From Sphingobium sp. CCH11-B1 (lineage in GTDB: Bacteria; Pseudomonadota; Alphaproteobacteria; Sphingomonadales; Sphingomonadaceae), in NCBI RefSeq assembly GCF_001556865.1, contig NZ_LSJY01000116.1, positions 1 through 24,343 of the forward strand: a stretch of 24,343 bases of DNA, read 5' to 3'. Positions within the stretch are counted from its first letter, which is position 1; each line of letters opens with the position of its first letter. The position numbers and the translations under genes were made by a program. Below, one piece after another: positions 1-9,007 of this stretch. The notes below the pieces were generated by a model that saw only the letters and a list, made by a program, of their open reading frames with translations, did not search any database and was not told the origin of the DNA.

Positions 1-274
1 CAACCATTGGCGAACGGGAAAAAGGAAGAGCAATGCAGGAATCAATTAGACAACATAACACTCATTCCTGAATGGGATACCGATTGACCGCATTGGTCAG
101 GGGCGGACGCGACCGTGTCTGGGAGCGTGTGGAGCGCCAACCGATGTCAGCTGCCTGCTACCAACAGCCTCGATTTCACTTTTGCATCGGGTCACACCTG
201 CCGCGCAGCTGCACATTGGGAAATCGTATAGCAGCGCCAACGTTGCCCCAATGCTGACGCTTTATGCGAAGGGT
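1..274. promoter_or_regulatory. Leader region upstream of the efflux operon
   Basis: No convincing gene is seen before the adaptor start. The stretch probably carries the efflux promoter, but I cannot place -35/-10 boxes with confidence. Two small inverted repeats are present: CATTC-CT-GAATG at 63-74 and TGACC-gcatt-GGTCA at 85-99. The second is the size of a regulator half-site pair, but 5-base arms are weak evidence. A 12-codon ORF at 33-71 follows a good Shine-Dalgarno (AAAGGAAG) and could be a leader peptide or chance. I see no CueR-like or CopR-like box. Confidence 0.3.
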
Positions 275-1264
275 ATGCATATTCGTCTGATTTTTGTTCC
301 TATCGTCCCTGCCGTCCTGCTGACCGCCTGCGGAAGCGAGCCTGCCTCGCCGCCCAAGCCGCCAGTTCACAGCGAGGCGGTCGCCCACGAAACCGAGCTT
401 GTCCGCCTGAAGCTCACACCGGAAGCGCAGAAGCGGCTTGGGATTGTGACCGAGCGGATCGGGACGGGCACCGCTTCCGTGATGCGAATGACGAGCGGCG
501 AGATCGTCATCCCAGCGGGTGTCGGCGGCGCGCCCATCAATTCTGCCAGCAATCTGCAACAGCTCTCGGCTCAGCAGGTCGCTGCCGATGGCGAACTTGC
601 GCGGGCACGGGCGCAGCTGGCCTTGGCGCGCGTCGCCTATGATCGTGCCTCGGCTCTGGTCGATGAGGAAGCGGGCAGCATTCGCGCGCGTGATGAAGCG
701 ACGGCGGCGCTCGGTGCGGCAAAGGCTGCTGCGGACGCGGCTGCGGCCCAGCGCCGCCTGCTCGGGCCAGCGGTGGCGAGCCTTGGCAACCAGCGCTACG
801 TCTGGGTTCGGGTGCCGGTGTTCGGGAGCGATCTTGCCGGGCTGCAACAAGGCCAGTCGGCGCTGATCTCGCCGCTTGGACAGGACGGCGCGAAACGATC
901 GGCGCGGCCCGTCGATGCGCCGCCATCGGCGAACGCAGTCGCTGGCACCGTCGATCTCTATTTCGCGCTCGACAATCGTGATCGGGCCTATCGTGTCGGC
1001 CAGCGGGTCAGCGTCGCGCTCCCGCTCGCTGGTGGGCGAAGCGAAGGGCTGTCCGTGCCGACCTCCGCAATCCTGCGCGACATCTATGGCGGCGAATGGG
1101 TCTATGCCAAGACCGAGGCCGACACCTACGTGCGCCAGCGGGTCGAGGTTGCCGCAACCGAAGATGGTCGTGCGATCCTCTCGCGGGGTTTGCGTCCCGG
1201 CACGCTGGTGGTCACGGCAGGTGCGGCTGAGCTGTTCGGCACCGAGTTTGGGGTCGCGCACTGA
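275..1264 (+). CDS. RND efflux periplasmic adaptor (membrane fusion) lipoprotein
   Basis: The 329-residue product should be the periplasmic adaptor linking the inner-membrane RND pump to the outer-membrane channel. The ATG at 275 was chosen over upstream in-frame starts at 182 and 251. It gives a clean lipoprotein signal peptide, a hydrophobic segment at residues 3-17 ending in lipobox LLTAC with Cys19, and GAAGG lies just before it. An Ala/Gln-rich helical stretch at about residues 95-170 fits the adaptor's coiled-coil hairpin. It is followed by a beta-barrel-like part and a membrane-proximal domain ending near residue 325. The protein is short for the family, and no clear lipoyl-type motif (AP..G.V) is visible on either side of the hairpin. 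It overlaps the pump gene by one base (TGATG), so translation is probably coupled. The adaptor role rests on context plus this architecture. Confidence 0.85.
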   Translation: MHIRLIFVPIVPAVLLTACGSEPASPPKPPVHSEAVAHETELVRLKLTPEAQKRLGIVTERIGTGTASVMRMTSGEIVIPAGVGGAPINSASNLQQLSAQQVAADGELARARAQLALARVAYDRASALVDEEAGSIRARDEATAALGAAKAAADAAAAQRRLLGPAVASLGNQRYVWVRVPVFGSDLAGLQQGQSALISPLGQDGAKRSARPVDAPPSANAVAGTVDLYFALDNRDRAYRVGQRVSVALPLAGGRSEGLSVPTSAILRDIYGGEWVYAKTEADTYVRQRVEVAATEDGRAILSRGLRPGTLVVTAGAAELFGTEFGVAH

Positions 1265-4200
1265 TGCTCGCCTGGCTGGTTCGCTCCGCGCTCAAGCAGC
1301 GCGTGCTGGTGCTTGCGATGGCGGCGCTCTTGGTGGTGCTTGGCCTGCGAGCGTCTGCCGATGTGCCGCTGGATGTCTTCCCCGAGTTCGCTCCGCCTAT
1401 CGTCGAGATCCAGACCGAAGCGCCGGGCCTGTCGACCGAGGAGGTCGAAAGCCTGATCACGGTGCCGATTGAGACCGCGGTCAATGGCGTGCCTGATCTG
1501 GCAACCCTGCGCTCGAAGTCGGTGCTGGGCCTCTCCTCGGTGACGATCCTGTTCGAGCGCGGCACCGATGTGATCCGTGCCCGGCAGCTGGTGCAGGAGC
1601 GGGTGACGCAGGTGCAGGCGCGATTGCCTGCCGCTGCCCGCCCGCCGGTGATGCTGCCGCCGCTGTCGTCCACAAGCCGGGCGATGAAGATCGGCATCTC
1701 CTCCAAGAAGCTCGATCAGATGCAGCTGTCCGAGCTCGTGCGCTGGACGATCCGGCCCAAGCTGATGTCGGTGGCGGGCGTCGCGAATGTCGCCGTCTGG
1801 GGCTACCGTGACCGGCAGTTGCAGGTGCTGGCCGATCCCGACCGGCTGCAAGCCTCGGGCGTTACGCTGGCTGAACTGCGCGCGGCGACCGGCGATGCGG
1901 TGCTGGTCGGCGGCGGCGGCTTTGTCGATACGCCCAACCAGCGGCTGCCCGTTCAACAGGCAGGCGCGATCCAGACCGCCGAGGACCTCTCCCGCACAGT
2001 CATCAAGATCGCAGGCGATGCGCCGGTGCGGGTGGGGGATGTCGCGCGGGTGACCGATGGCTTTGCAGCCCCCATCGGCAATGCGATCATCGACGACGGC
2101 CCGGGCATCATGCTGATCGTCGAGAAGCAGCCGACCGGCAACACGCTCCAGCTGACCCGCGACGTCGAGGCAGCGGTCGAAGAGCTGCGGCCCGGCCTCA
2201 AGGACGTCAAGATCGACACCACGATCTTCCGCCCGGCAACCTTCATCGAGAAGTCGATCGACAACCTGACCCGCGCGCTGATGATCGGCTGCCTGCTGGT
2301 GGCGATCGTGCTGTTCGCCTTTACCCGCGACTGGCGGCAGGCGATGATCAGCCTTGTGGCGATCCCGCTGTCGCTGCTGGCTGCGGGCCTCGTGCTGCTA
2401 TGGAGTGGGGCGACGATCAACACGATGGTGATCGCCGGGCTGGTGATTGCCCTTGGCGAGGTGGTCGATGATGCGATCATCGATGTCGAGAACATCGCCC
2501 GCCGTCTGCGCCTGAACCGCGAGGCGGGCAATCCGCGCTCGGCCTTTGCCGTGGTGCTCTCGGCCTCGCTTGAGGTGCGCACGGCGGTGGTCTTCGCCTC
2601 GCTGATCGTCATGCTGGTGTTCCTGCCGATTTTCTTCCTTGGCGGGGTGGCGGGGACGTTCTTCCGGCCATTGGCGATTGCCTATGTGCTGGCGATTGCC
2701 GCCTCGCTGCTGGTCGCGCTGGTGCTGACGCCTGCGATGTGCCTGATGCTGCTCCCCAATGCGCCGATGAAGGAGCATCGCGACACGCGCTTTGTCGCCT
2801 CGCTCAAGCAGCGCTATCTCGGCGTCCTGCCCCGGCTGATCGACCGGCCACGGCTTGCCATGGGCATCGTCGCGGGCGGCCTGCTGCTTTCTGGCGTGGG
2901 CTATCTAGGATTCAAAGACCAGTTCCTGCCCGACTTCCGCGAGACCGACTTCCTGATGCATTTCGTCGAGAAGCCGGGTGTCGGCATCGATGCGATGGAC
3001 CGCATCACCATCCGCGCCTCGAAGGAACTGCGCGCGATCCCCGGCGTGCGCAACTTCGGGGCGCATATCGGGCGTGCCGAGGCGGCCGACGAAGTGGTCG
3101 GCCCGAACTTCACTGAGCTGTGGATCAGCCTCGATGACGAGGCTGACTACGACGCCAGCGTTGCGCGCATCAAGGAAGTGGTCGAAGGCTACCCCGGCCT
3201 CTACCGCGACGTGCTCACCTATCTGCGCGAACGCATCAAGGAGGTGCTCTCGGGCGCGGGCGCGACCGTGGTGGTGCGGATCTACGGCCCCGATCAGGAC
3301 GAGCTGCGCGCCGCCGCCGAGCGGGTGCGCGGCAAGGTCGCCAGCATCCCCGGCGTCACCGATCTCAAGGTCGAACAGCAGGTGCTCGTGCCGCAGATCC
3401 AGATCCGCCCGCGCGCGGCCGATCTGGTCACGCTTGGCCTCACGCCGGGCGAGGTGCGGCGGCAGGCGCAGACCCTCGTGGCGGGCGAGAAGCTGGGCGA
3501 AATCTACCGCGACCAGAAGGCTTTCGATGTCGCCCTCTGGGGCGAGCCTGAAATCCGCGGGGACCAGCACGCGCTTGCCGATCTGATGATCCAGACCCCG
3601 GTCGGCGCGCCCGTCCGCCTGCGCGACGTCGCCGATGTGGTGATCGTGCCCGCGCCCAACGAGATCAAGCGTCAGGACGGCCAGCGCCGTCTCGATGTCA
3701 CGCTCAACATCAGCAGCGATGCCGATCTGGGCGCCGTGGCGCGCGGGGTCGAGGCAGCGGTGGGCGAGGTGCCCTTTGCCACTGGCTACCATCCCGAGAT
3801 CCTCGGCGAGTATGCGGCGTTGAAGGAGTCCCGCGAACGGTTGTGGACTGTCGGCCTGCTCTGCCTTGTCGGCATCCTACTGCTCGTCTGGCTCGAGTTC
3901 CGCTCGGCCCGGATCACCGCGCTGGTCGGCCTCAGCCTGCCTTTCGCGCTGGTGGGCGGGGTGATCGGGGTTGCACTGACCGGCGGTGTGCTGTCGCTGG
4001 GATCGCTGGTCGGCTTTGTCACCGTGATCGGGATTTCGGCGCGTAACGGGATCATGCTGCTCTCGCACTACGATCACCTGCGGCGGTTCGAGGGCGAGGC
4101 GTTCGGCCCGGCCCTGATCCTGCGCGGTGCGCAGGAGCGTCTGGTGCCGATCCTGATGACCGCACTGTGCGCAGGGCTTGCGCTGGTGCCGCTGGTGATC

Positions 4201-4368
4201 GCGGGCGACAAGCCGGGCCACGAGATCGAGCATCCCATGGCGATCGTCATCCTCGGCGGGTTGATCTCGTCGACGGCGCTCAACCTGTTCCTGATGCCCG
4301 CGCTCTATGCCCGCTTCGGCAAGGAACGCCCGGAGCCCGAGCCGGAACTGGCGGAGGCGGTGGCATGA
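1264..4368 (+). CDS. RND efflux permease, CzcA/CusA (heavy-metal efflux) class
   Basis: The 1034-residue product is a full-length RND proton antiporter for the inner membrane. TM1 lies at about residues 10-28, followed by a first periplasmic porter loop. Next come the TM2-TM6 block (about 335-490), a second porter loop, and the TM8-TM12 block (about 860-1020). TM4 carries the acidic motif [13 protein letters not shown] (D402, D403, D407, E409), which aligns with the proton-relay region of CusA and CzcA. The position equal to CzcA's first TM4 aspartate is Ala, as I recall for CusA. These features place it in the heavy-metal-efflux RND class rather than the AcrB class. The metal, or other substrate, cannot be read from sequence alone. 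It sits between its adaptor and its channel gene, with overlapping start and stop on both sides. Confidence 0.9.
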   Translation: MLAWLVRSALKQRVLVLAMAALLVVLGLRASADVPLDVFPEFAPPIVEIQTEAPGLSTEEVESLITVPIETAVNGVPDLATLRSKSVLGLSSVTILFERGTDVIRARQLVQERVTQVQARLPAAARPPVMLPPLSSTSRAMKIGISSKKLDQMQLSELVRWTIRPKLMSVAGVANVAVWGYRDRQLQVLADPDRLQASGVTLAELRAATGDAVLVGGGGFVDTPNQRLPVQQAGAIQTAEDLSRTVIKIAGDAPVRVGDVARVTDGFAAPIGNAIIDDGPGIMLIVEKQPTGNTLQLTRDVEAAVEELRPGLKDVKIDTTIFRPATFIEKSIDNLTRALMIGCLLVAIVLFAFTRDWRQAMISLVAIPLSLLAAGLVLLWSGATINTMVIAGLVIALGEVVDDAIIDVENIARRLRLNREAGNPRSAFAVVLSASLEVRTAVVFASLIVMLVFLPIFFLGGVAGTFFRPLAIAYVLAIAASLLVALVLTPAMCLMLLPNAPMKEHRDTRFVASLKQRYLGVLPRLIDRPRLAMGIVAGGLLLSGVGYLGFKDQFLPDFRETDFLMHFVEKPGVGIDAMDRITIRASKELRAIPGVRNFGAHIGRAEAADEVVGPNFTELWISLDDEADYDASVARIKEVVEGYPGLYRDVLTYLRERIKEVLSGAGATVVVRIYGPDQDELRAAAERVRGKVASIPGVTDLKVEQQVLVPQIQIRPRAADLVTLGLTPGEVRRQAQTLVAGEKLGEIYRDQKAFDVALWGEPEIRGDQHALADLMIQTPVGAPVRLRDVADVVIVPAPNEIKRQDGQRRLDVTLNISSDADLGAVARGVEAAVGEVPFATGYHPEILGEYAALKESRERLWTVGLLCLVGILLLVWLEFRSARITALVGLSLPFALVGGVIGVALTGGVLSLGSLVGFVTVIGISARNGIMLLSHYDHLRRFEGEAFGPALILRGAQERLVPILMTALCAGLALVPLVIAGDKPGHEIEHPMAIVILGGLISSTALNLFLMPALYARFGKERPEPEPELAEAVA

Positions 4369-5744
4369 GGCGCTTTGTCCCCCTCGCCGCGCTGATGGTG
4401 ACCGCTTGTGCGACAACGGCCCCGCCTGCGGCAAATAAGGTCGATCCCGCCATGGCTTCCGGTCCGTTCGCGAGCCTGCCGGTCGCTTCGATCGAGCCTG
4501 TGCCTGATGACTGGTGGCGGATATATGATGATCCGGTGCTTGACCGCTTGGTGGAGGCCAGCCTTGCGGCCAATGCCGATCTCCGTGTGGCCTATGCCAA
4601 TCTCGATGGCGCGCGCGCGGCGCTGCGTCAGGCGCAAGCCGCCCGGCTTCCTCAAACTACGATCGAGAGCAGTCTCGGCATCGACAAGCCCGCCAATCAG
4701 CCGAGCGCTTCGGGCAATGTGCCGACGACGGACTACGACCTGGGGGTAACCGCAAGCTGGGACGCAGACCTGTTCGGACGGCTCCGTTCAGGCGCACTTG
4801 CGGCACGCGCCGATGCGGAAGCGCAGGCTGCTGCTTTCGATGGGGTGAAGGTCGCGGTCGTCGCCGATACGGTTCTGGCCTATGTCGATCTGTGCGGTGC
4901 AACCCGCAGCCTTGCCGTCGCGCAAGAACAGGTCGCGCTTCAGGACCACGCGCTGACAATCACCCGTAGTCAGCTGGCGGCAGGCGAGGTCTCCCCGCTG
5001 GAAGTCTCGCAGGCCGCCAACCTTGTCGCCGCGACCAGGGCGACCATCGCACCGCTGGAAGCAGCGCAGGCCAATGCGCGCTACCGCCTCGCAACGCTGG
5101 CAGGTCGTCCGGCAGGAGAAGCCCGCACCAATCCCGTGACCTGCCCCGCTCCGCCGAAACTGCGCACAGCGGCTCCCGTAGGCGATGGCACCGCATTACT
5201 GCTGCGCCGCCCTGACATCCGTGAGGCCGAACGCCGCCTTGCTGCCGCCACCGCACGGATCGGTGTTGCCCGTGCCGATCTCTACCCCCGCATCAACCTT
5301 GGCGGGGCGCTTGGCCTGTTGAGCGGCGGCCTTGTTGCCACTGGCTCGCCGCTGGTGAGTTGGGCCTTCCCCAATCAGGCCCCGGCCCGCGCCCGGATCG
5401 AACAGGCAGAGGCGACCGAGCGGGCAGCGCTGGCCGGATGGGATGTCGCAGTTCTCCGCGCGCTACGTGATGTCGAAACAGCGCTTGCGGCTTATGATGG
5501 CGAAGTGCGCCGCAACCGGGCGCTCACCGAGGCGCGCGACGAAGGACGCCTCTACGCCCGCCGCGCCGAGGCGCGCGTCCGGCTTGGCGATGCGGCACCG
5601 CTTCTGAGGATCGACGCCGACCGCACGCTGGCGCAGGCCGAGCTCTCGCTTGCGCAATCCGAACTCGCCGTTGCGCAGGCGCAGGTGGCGCTGTTCCGCG
5701 CGCTTGGCGGTGGCTGGCGCAGCGGCAGTGAGCCGCTAGAATGA
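4365..5744 (+). CDS. Outer-membrane efflux channel lipoprotein, NodT/TolC family
   Basis: The 459-residue product is the outer-membrane exit duct of the three-part pump. The ATG at 4365 overlaps the permease stop (ATGA). It gives a lipoprotein signal peptide ([15 protein letters not shown]) with the lipid-modified Cys at residue 15; longer in-frame starts inside the permease gene lack a signal. After the Pro/Ala-rich linker comes [29 protein letters not shown] split over residues of about 44-72, typical of NodT-type channels. Two helical repeats follow, with the characteristic [15 protein letters not shown] stretch near residue 283. The C-terminus ends in long Ala/Gln-rich helices. Length is normal for the family. 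It completes the adaptor-pump-channel set, and the regulator gene follows after four bases. Confidence 0.9.
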   Translation: MRRFVPLAALMVTACATTAPPAANKVDPAMASGPFASLPVASIEPVPDDWWRIYDDPVLDRLVEASLAANADLRVAYANLDGARAALRQAQAARLPQTTIESSLGIDKPANQPSASGNVPTTDYDLGVTASWDADLFGRLRSGALAARADAEAQAAAFDGVKVAVVADTVLAYVDLCGATRSLAVAQEQVALQDHALTITRSQLAAGEVSPLEVSQAANLVAATRATIAPLEAAQANARYRLATLAGRPAGEARTNPVTCPAPPKLRTAAPVGDGTALLLRRPDIREAERRLAAATARIGVARADLYPRINLGGALGLLSGGLVATGSPLVSWAFPNQAPARARIEQAEATERAALAGWDVAVLRALRDVETALAAYDGEVRRNRALTEARDEGRLYARRAEARVRLGDAAPLLRIDADRTLAQAELSLAQSELAVAQAQVALFRALGGGWRSGSEPLE

Positions 5745-5748
5745 TCGC

Positions 5749-6426
5749 ATGAGAATCTTGATCGTCGAGGACGATACCGACACCAACCAGTTCATCGCCC
5801 GCGGCTTGGCCGAGTTGGGCCATCAGGTGGTGACCAGCGTCGACGGCCGCGACGGGCTGTTCCATGCGACCGATGGCGGCTTCGATGCCATGGTGGTCGA
5901 CCGGATGCTGCCCGGGCTGGATGGCCTCGCTTTGGTCAAGGCCCTGCGCGCTGCCGGAAACATGACCCCGGTGCTGATGCTTACCGCCGTCAGCGGGATT
6001 GCCGACCGGGTCGAAGGGCTCGAAGGCGGGGCGGATGACTATCTGGTGAAACCCTTCGCCTTTACCGAGCTGGCGGCCCGGCTCCATGCGCTGGGGCGTC
6101 GGCCTTCAGCGGCAGCGGAGCCTGCGCGGTTGACGGCAGGTGACATCGTGCTCGATCTGCACCGCCGGACCGTCACGCGCGCAGGCCACAAGATTGCGCT
6201 CCAGCCCCGCGAGTTCACCCTTCTGGCCGAACTGATGCGCAACCCGGGCCGCATCATGACCCGCACCATGCTGCTCGAGAGGGTGTGGGATTTCGACTTC
6301 GACCCAAAAACCAACATCGTCGAGACCCACCTCAGCCGTTTGCGCTCCAAGCTCAATGCCGGGTTCGAAAGCGATCCGATAGAGACCGTGCGCGGCGCGG
6401 GCTATCTCATCAGGGACGGCGCATGA
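5749..6426 (+). CDS. Two-component response regulator, OmpR/PhoB family
   Basis: The 225-residue product has an N-terminal receiver domain (about 1-118) and a C-terminal winged-helix DNA-binding domain (about 127-222). The receiver carries the acidic pair D8/D9, the phospho-acceptor D51 in VVDRMLPGLDG, the switch Thr79 and the conserved K101 in LVKPF. The winged helix shows the family pattern LQPREFTLLAELMRNPGR and ends in VRGAGYLI. The gene starts four bases after the channel gene and overlaps the kinase gene, so it forms a cognate pair with the kinase. Regulation of the upstream efflux genes is the natural inference, as in CusRS/CzcRS-like systems, but no binding site was found to prove it. 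Confidence 0.93.
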   Translation: MRILIVEDDTDTNQFIARGLAELGHQVVTSVDGRDGLFHATDGGFDAMVVDRMLPGLDGLALVKALRAAGNMTPVLMLTAVSGIADRVEGLEGGADDYLVKPFAFTELAARLHALGRRPSAAAEPARLTAGDIVLDLHRRTVTRAGHKIALQPREFTLLAELMRNPGRIMTRTMLLERVWDFDFDPKTNIVETHLSRLRSKLNAGFESDPIETVRGAGYLIRDGA

Positions 6427-7751
6427 AGCGCTGGTGGCGCGGCACGTTCGGTCTCGTCGCTGCTGTCGCTCTCGGCTTTGCGCTCGCGACGCTGGTGATC
6501 GGCGCTGTGGCGTTCGAAACCACCCATGAGGCGCTCGAACTGCAACTCGATCACCGCATCGCCATCGAAACGCAGGCCCTGATCGATGAAGGGCAGGACG
6601 GGCATGAGGGCGTGGCTGCCGCCATCCGTCGGCGCGAGGCGGCAAGCAGCACGGCAAGCCTTGGCTATCGGCTTGTCGACGCCCAAAACAGGCCCGTGGC
6701 GGGATCGCTCGATGCGATCGTCCCATCGAAACCCGGCTATGTCGAACTGCTGCCTTACAATGCGAACGGCGAGGAACGTATCGCGCAGTCGCTGACGACT
6801 ATCCTGCCGGGCGGCTATCGGCTGCTTGTCGGAGCGGATCGCGCCGCGATCGACGAAATGGACAACCGCTTTATCCTCCTGTTCCTCGGCGCATTCGGCG
6901 CGATGCTGCTGCTCGGCATTGGTGCCGCTTGGCTGGTCGGCATCGTCACGCGCCGCCGCCTTGCCCGCATCGATCACACGGCTGCTGCGATCATCGCCGG
7001 CGATTTGTCGCGGCGCGTGCCCCTGACCGGAAGCGGCGACGAGTTTGACGGTGTGGCCACGACGCTTAACCGGATGCTCGACCGCATCGCCGGGCTGATG
7101 GAGAACCTGCGCCAGGTTTCAAGCGATGTCGCCCATGACCTGCGCACGCCGCTCACGCGGCTGCAAAACCGGCTCGACGAAGCCCTGCGCGAGCGCAACC
7201 CGGACCTGCAACGCGAGGCGATCGAAGCGGCGGCAAGCGAGGCCGTTGAGCTGCTGGAGGTCTTTTCCGCCCTGCTACGGATTGCAGAGGTCGAAGGCAT
7301 GGCCGCCCGCGCACACTTCCAGACCGTCGATCTTAGCGCCGTGGTGGCCGATGTGGCCGAGGCCTTCCGGCCCGCGATGGAGAGCAGCGGCCACCAGCTT
7401 GAGACCAGCATTGCGCCCGGCGTGACCATGCCCGGCGATCGTAGACTGCTGCAACAGATGCTCACGAACTTGCTCGACAACGCCGCGCAGCACACGCCGC
7501 AGGGAACGACCGTCCGCATCGCCCTCGAAAGCACCCAAAACGGAATCAGCCTCGCCGTCACTGATAATGGTCCGGGCGTGAGCGAGAATGAGGCACCCGA
7601 ACTCTTCAACCGCTTCGCGCGGGTCGACCGCAGCCGATCAACGCCGGGTCACGGTCTGGGGCTGGCCATGGTTGCGGCAATCGTTGCCGCCCATTCTGGC
7701 AAGGCAACGATTGCCCCGCGCCCGGGCTTTGGTGTGCACATCGAGCTTTGA
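6423..7751 (+). CDS. Sensor histidine kinase
   Basis: The 442-residue product is an inner-membrane sensor kinase. TM1 spans about residues 8-30 and TM2 about 150-175, with a short periplasmic sensor of about 120 residues between them. A HAMP linker follows (about 176-228). The HisKA domain has the phospho-accepting H238 in DVAHDLRTPL. The ATPase domain has the N-box around N353 (TNLLDNAAQH), the G1 box VTDNGPGV and the G2 box GHGLGLAMV. The ATG at 6423 overlaps the regulator stop (ATGA) and removes a spurious N-terminal extension. No metal-binding His/Met cluster is evident in the sensor domain, so the stimulus is unknown. It is the last gene of the efflux/sensing unit. Confidence 0.92.
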   Translation: MKRWWRGTFGLVAAVALGFALATLVIGAVAFETTHEALELQLDHRIAIETQALIDEGQDGHEGVAAAIRRREAASSTASLGYRLVDAQNRPVAGSLDAIVPSKPGYVELLPYNANGEERIAQSLTTILPGGYRLLVGADRAAIDEMDNRFILLFLGAFGAMLLLGIGAAWLVGIVTRRRLARIDHTAAAIIAGDLSRRVPLTGSGDEFDGVATTLNRMLDRIAGLMENLRQVSSDVAHDLRTPLTRLQNRLDEALRERNPDLQREAIEAAASEAVELLEVFSALLRIAEVEGMAARAHFQTVDLSAVVADVAEAFRPAMESSGHQLETSIAPGVTMPGDRRLLQQMLTNLLDNAAQHTPQGTTVRIALESTQNGISLAVTDNGPGVSENEAPELFNRFARVDRSRSTPGHGLGLAMVAAIVAAHSGKATIAPRPGFGVHIEL

Positions 7752-7943
7752 TCTTACCCAACAGGCTGGCCAGATGCTGGCATTCGCTCCTCGAGCACTC
7801 ACCAGTCATGGGGGGCGTGATGAGTAATACCTAATGCAGCGTGGCTGCAATTGGCGGAAGCAGGCGCTCAATCCGGCGATCTTGAACGACGGGGTCTGGG
7901 TCGGAAGCCGCCCTTTCCGGAAGCGATAGGGCTGAATTCAAAG
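7752..7943. other. Intergenic space between convergent efflux and AlpA units
   Basis: This 192-base gap separates the histidine kinase gene from the minus-strand AlpA gene, so it should hold transcription ends for both. I see a 5-base inverted repeat with 3-base loop (GCCAG-ATG-CTGGC, 7769-7781) but no following T tract. No convincing intrinsic terminator is visible. Confidence 0.3.
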
Positions 7944-8186
7944 TTAGCTTGATACGATCTCGCGCATCCAATCGTTGATTTCTGCTTCGACCCACACAAC
8001 ACATTTGGGCCCCAGCGACCGCGACCGTGGGAACCGCCCCTCGCTCATCCGTTGATAGATAGCGGAGCGGCGCAGTCCGACACGCGCGATGACTTCCGGG
8101 AGGCGAAGAAAGCGAGCAGGTGCAGTGGCGGCCAGACGCGGGGGTTGCGTGCCATCTTGAGGTGAATGTTGCATTTCTAATCTCAT
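7944..8186 (-). CDS. AlpA-family DNA-binding regulator
   Basis: The 80-residue product is a small winged-helix/MerR-like protein of the AlpA (phage/mobile-element regulator) family. The core from about residue 25 matches the family pattern: RFLRLPEVIARVGLRRSAIY, then a basic stretch SEGRFPRSRSLGPK and VVWVEAEINDWM. AlpA proteins are transcription regulators often found in prophages, integrative elements and plasmids. The start is uncertain. ATG at 8186 (80 residues) and ATG at 8174 (76 residues) are both possible, with only a distant GGAGGGG upstream. A longer in-frame start at 8432 would run back through the neighbouring HTH gene in another frame and is unlikely. It follows the HTH gene on the same strand after 34 bases, so the two probably form one transcript. 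Confidence 0.8.
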   Translation of the reverse strand: MRLEMQHSPQDGTQPPRLAATAPARFLRLPEVIARVGLRRSAIYQRMSEGRFPRSRSLGPKCVVWVEAEINDWMREIVSS

Positions 8187-8220
8187 TCGCTTGGGTTCGG
8201 TCCCCTCCGAACTCTGGAAT

Positions 8221-8682
8221 TTACCGGGGCAGCGACATCGCGATGTCTCGGCCCACAAAATCATCGATGTGCTTGGCAAGCATTCGCGCAACAAGCTGTG
8301 AGGTGCCATTGGCCCACCGAGGCCGCAAATCCTCAATCCGACGCCCCAGGGTCCGCTGCAGATGGACGGGCAGGCTGGTGAAGAACTCTTCGAGAAATTC
8401 GCCCATCTCGCCATGCATCCATTCGCAAGCAAGATCTTCCTGCCCGGCGAGCGCGAGAATCATGGATGCGCGGGGGTGAGCTCCGCAGGCGGCAAGCACA
8501 CGAGCTGCTTCGTCGAGCCCGATGGGCCGCTCACCACGCGCAACGCGAAGCAAGGTCTCGCGATGCATCCCGCATTCATTGGCAATCCTGTGGCGGGGCT
8601 TGCCTGAAGCATCGATCGCATGGGCTAGCACGCGAGCCAGGCTTTCATTGGCCGGTCTGGCGGCGGTTGTTGGATGGTACAT
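8221..8682 (-). CDS. Helix-turn-helix regulator, putative XRE-like
   Basis: The 153-residue product has an N-terminal HTH-like region at about residues 13-62. Its helix pattern is SGKPRHRIANECGMHRETL followed by RVARGERPIGLDEAARVLAA, resembling Cro/CI-type domains. The C-terminal half is acidic and aromatic (EWMHGEMGEFLEEFFTSL), possibly for oligomerisation. The ATG at 8682 is preceded by an ideal AAGGAG at 7-base spacing; the longer ORF upstream lacks such a site. It is transcribed divergently from the transfer operon, with AlpA downstream. This suggests a local controller of conjugation genes or of its own promoter, which is inferred from position only. I do not recognise a named family for the full-length protein. 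Confidence 0.75.
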   Translation of the reverse strand: MYHPTTAARPANESLARVLAHAIDASGKPRHRIANECGMHRETLLRVARGERPIGLDEAARVLAACGAHPRASMILALAGQEDLACEWMHGEMGEFLEEFFTSLPVHLQRTLGRRIEDLRPRWANGTSQLVARMLAKHIDDFVGRDIAMSLPR

Positions 8683-8810
8683 TGTAGTCTCCTTGTTTCT
8701 GCAATGGTGCGAGTCGCAGGCATATCGCGAATTGTCGCATGTAGGAAAACGAAAAGAACATACATAGAACATCTCGTTTCGAGGCGAATCAGTTCCTCTA
8801 TCCCAGTCGT

Positions 8811-8842
8811 CGCCGAATCACGGCGGACGTGACGGAAGTCAC
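8811..8842. promoter_or_regulatory. Tandem inverted repeats, possible operator
   Basis: Two perfect 5-base inverted repeats lie almost back to back: CGCCG-AATCA-CGGCG (8811-8825) and GTGAC-GGAA-GTCAC (8829-8842). Their centres are about 18 bases apart, on similar faces of the helix. They sit roughly midway between the divergent HTH and traA genes, where an operator would be expected. No bound protein can be assigned from sequence. Confidence 0.4.
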
Positions 8843-8983
8843 CGACGCAAGAAGACTGATTTATCGGCATTATCGTCGGCATGAAGCGTTGGGCAGCAAA
8901 AAATGCGTCCACATCTTTCCACCTTCAGCGGAGATCGGAGCACAACTCTTTCCTACGACCATTTCCTAGATGCATGTGGAACA

Positions 8984-9007
8984 CACAGCGAACGCAAGAA
9001 CGCTGTG
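8984..9007 (+). repeat. Hairpin in the traA leader
   Basis: A perfect 7-base inverted repeat (CACAGCG, CGCTGTG) with a 10-base loop ends 25 bases before the traA ATG and just upstream of its GGAG ribosome site. It could be an mRNA structure in the 5' leader or a DNA-binding site. It lacks a T tract, so it is not an intrinsic terminator. Confidence 0.4.

Noticed and set aside
72..257. Short plus-strand ORF of 61 codons before the adaptor
   Set aside because: No ribosome site, no recognisable features, and overlaps the likely promoter region.
176..1261. Minus-strand ORF of 361 codons opposite the adaptor gene
   Set aside because: Arg/Asp/His-rich composition typical of antisense shadows in high-GC DNA; the plus strand encodes a lipoprotein adaptor with a proper signal.
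2905..3792. Minus-strand ORF of 295 codons inside the RND permease
   Set aside because: Shadow of the permease second porter loop; no ribosome site or family features.
7769..7781. Small inverted repeat as terminator after the histidine kinase
   Set aside because: Only five pairs, a three-base loop and no T tract.
8187..8432. N-terminal extension of the AlpA gene to an ATG at 8432
   Set aside because: It would overlap the HTH gene in another frame, adds Cys/Ser-rich non-family sequence and doubles the usual AlpA length.
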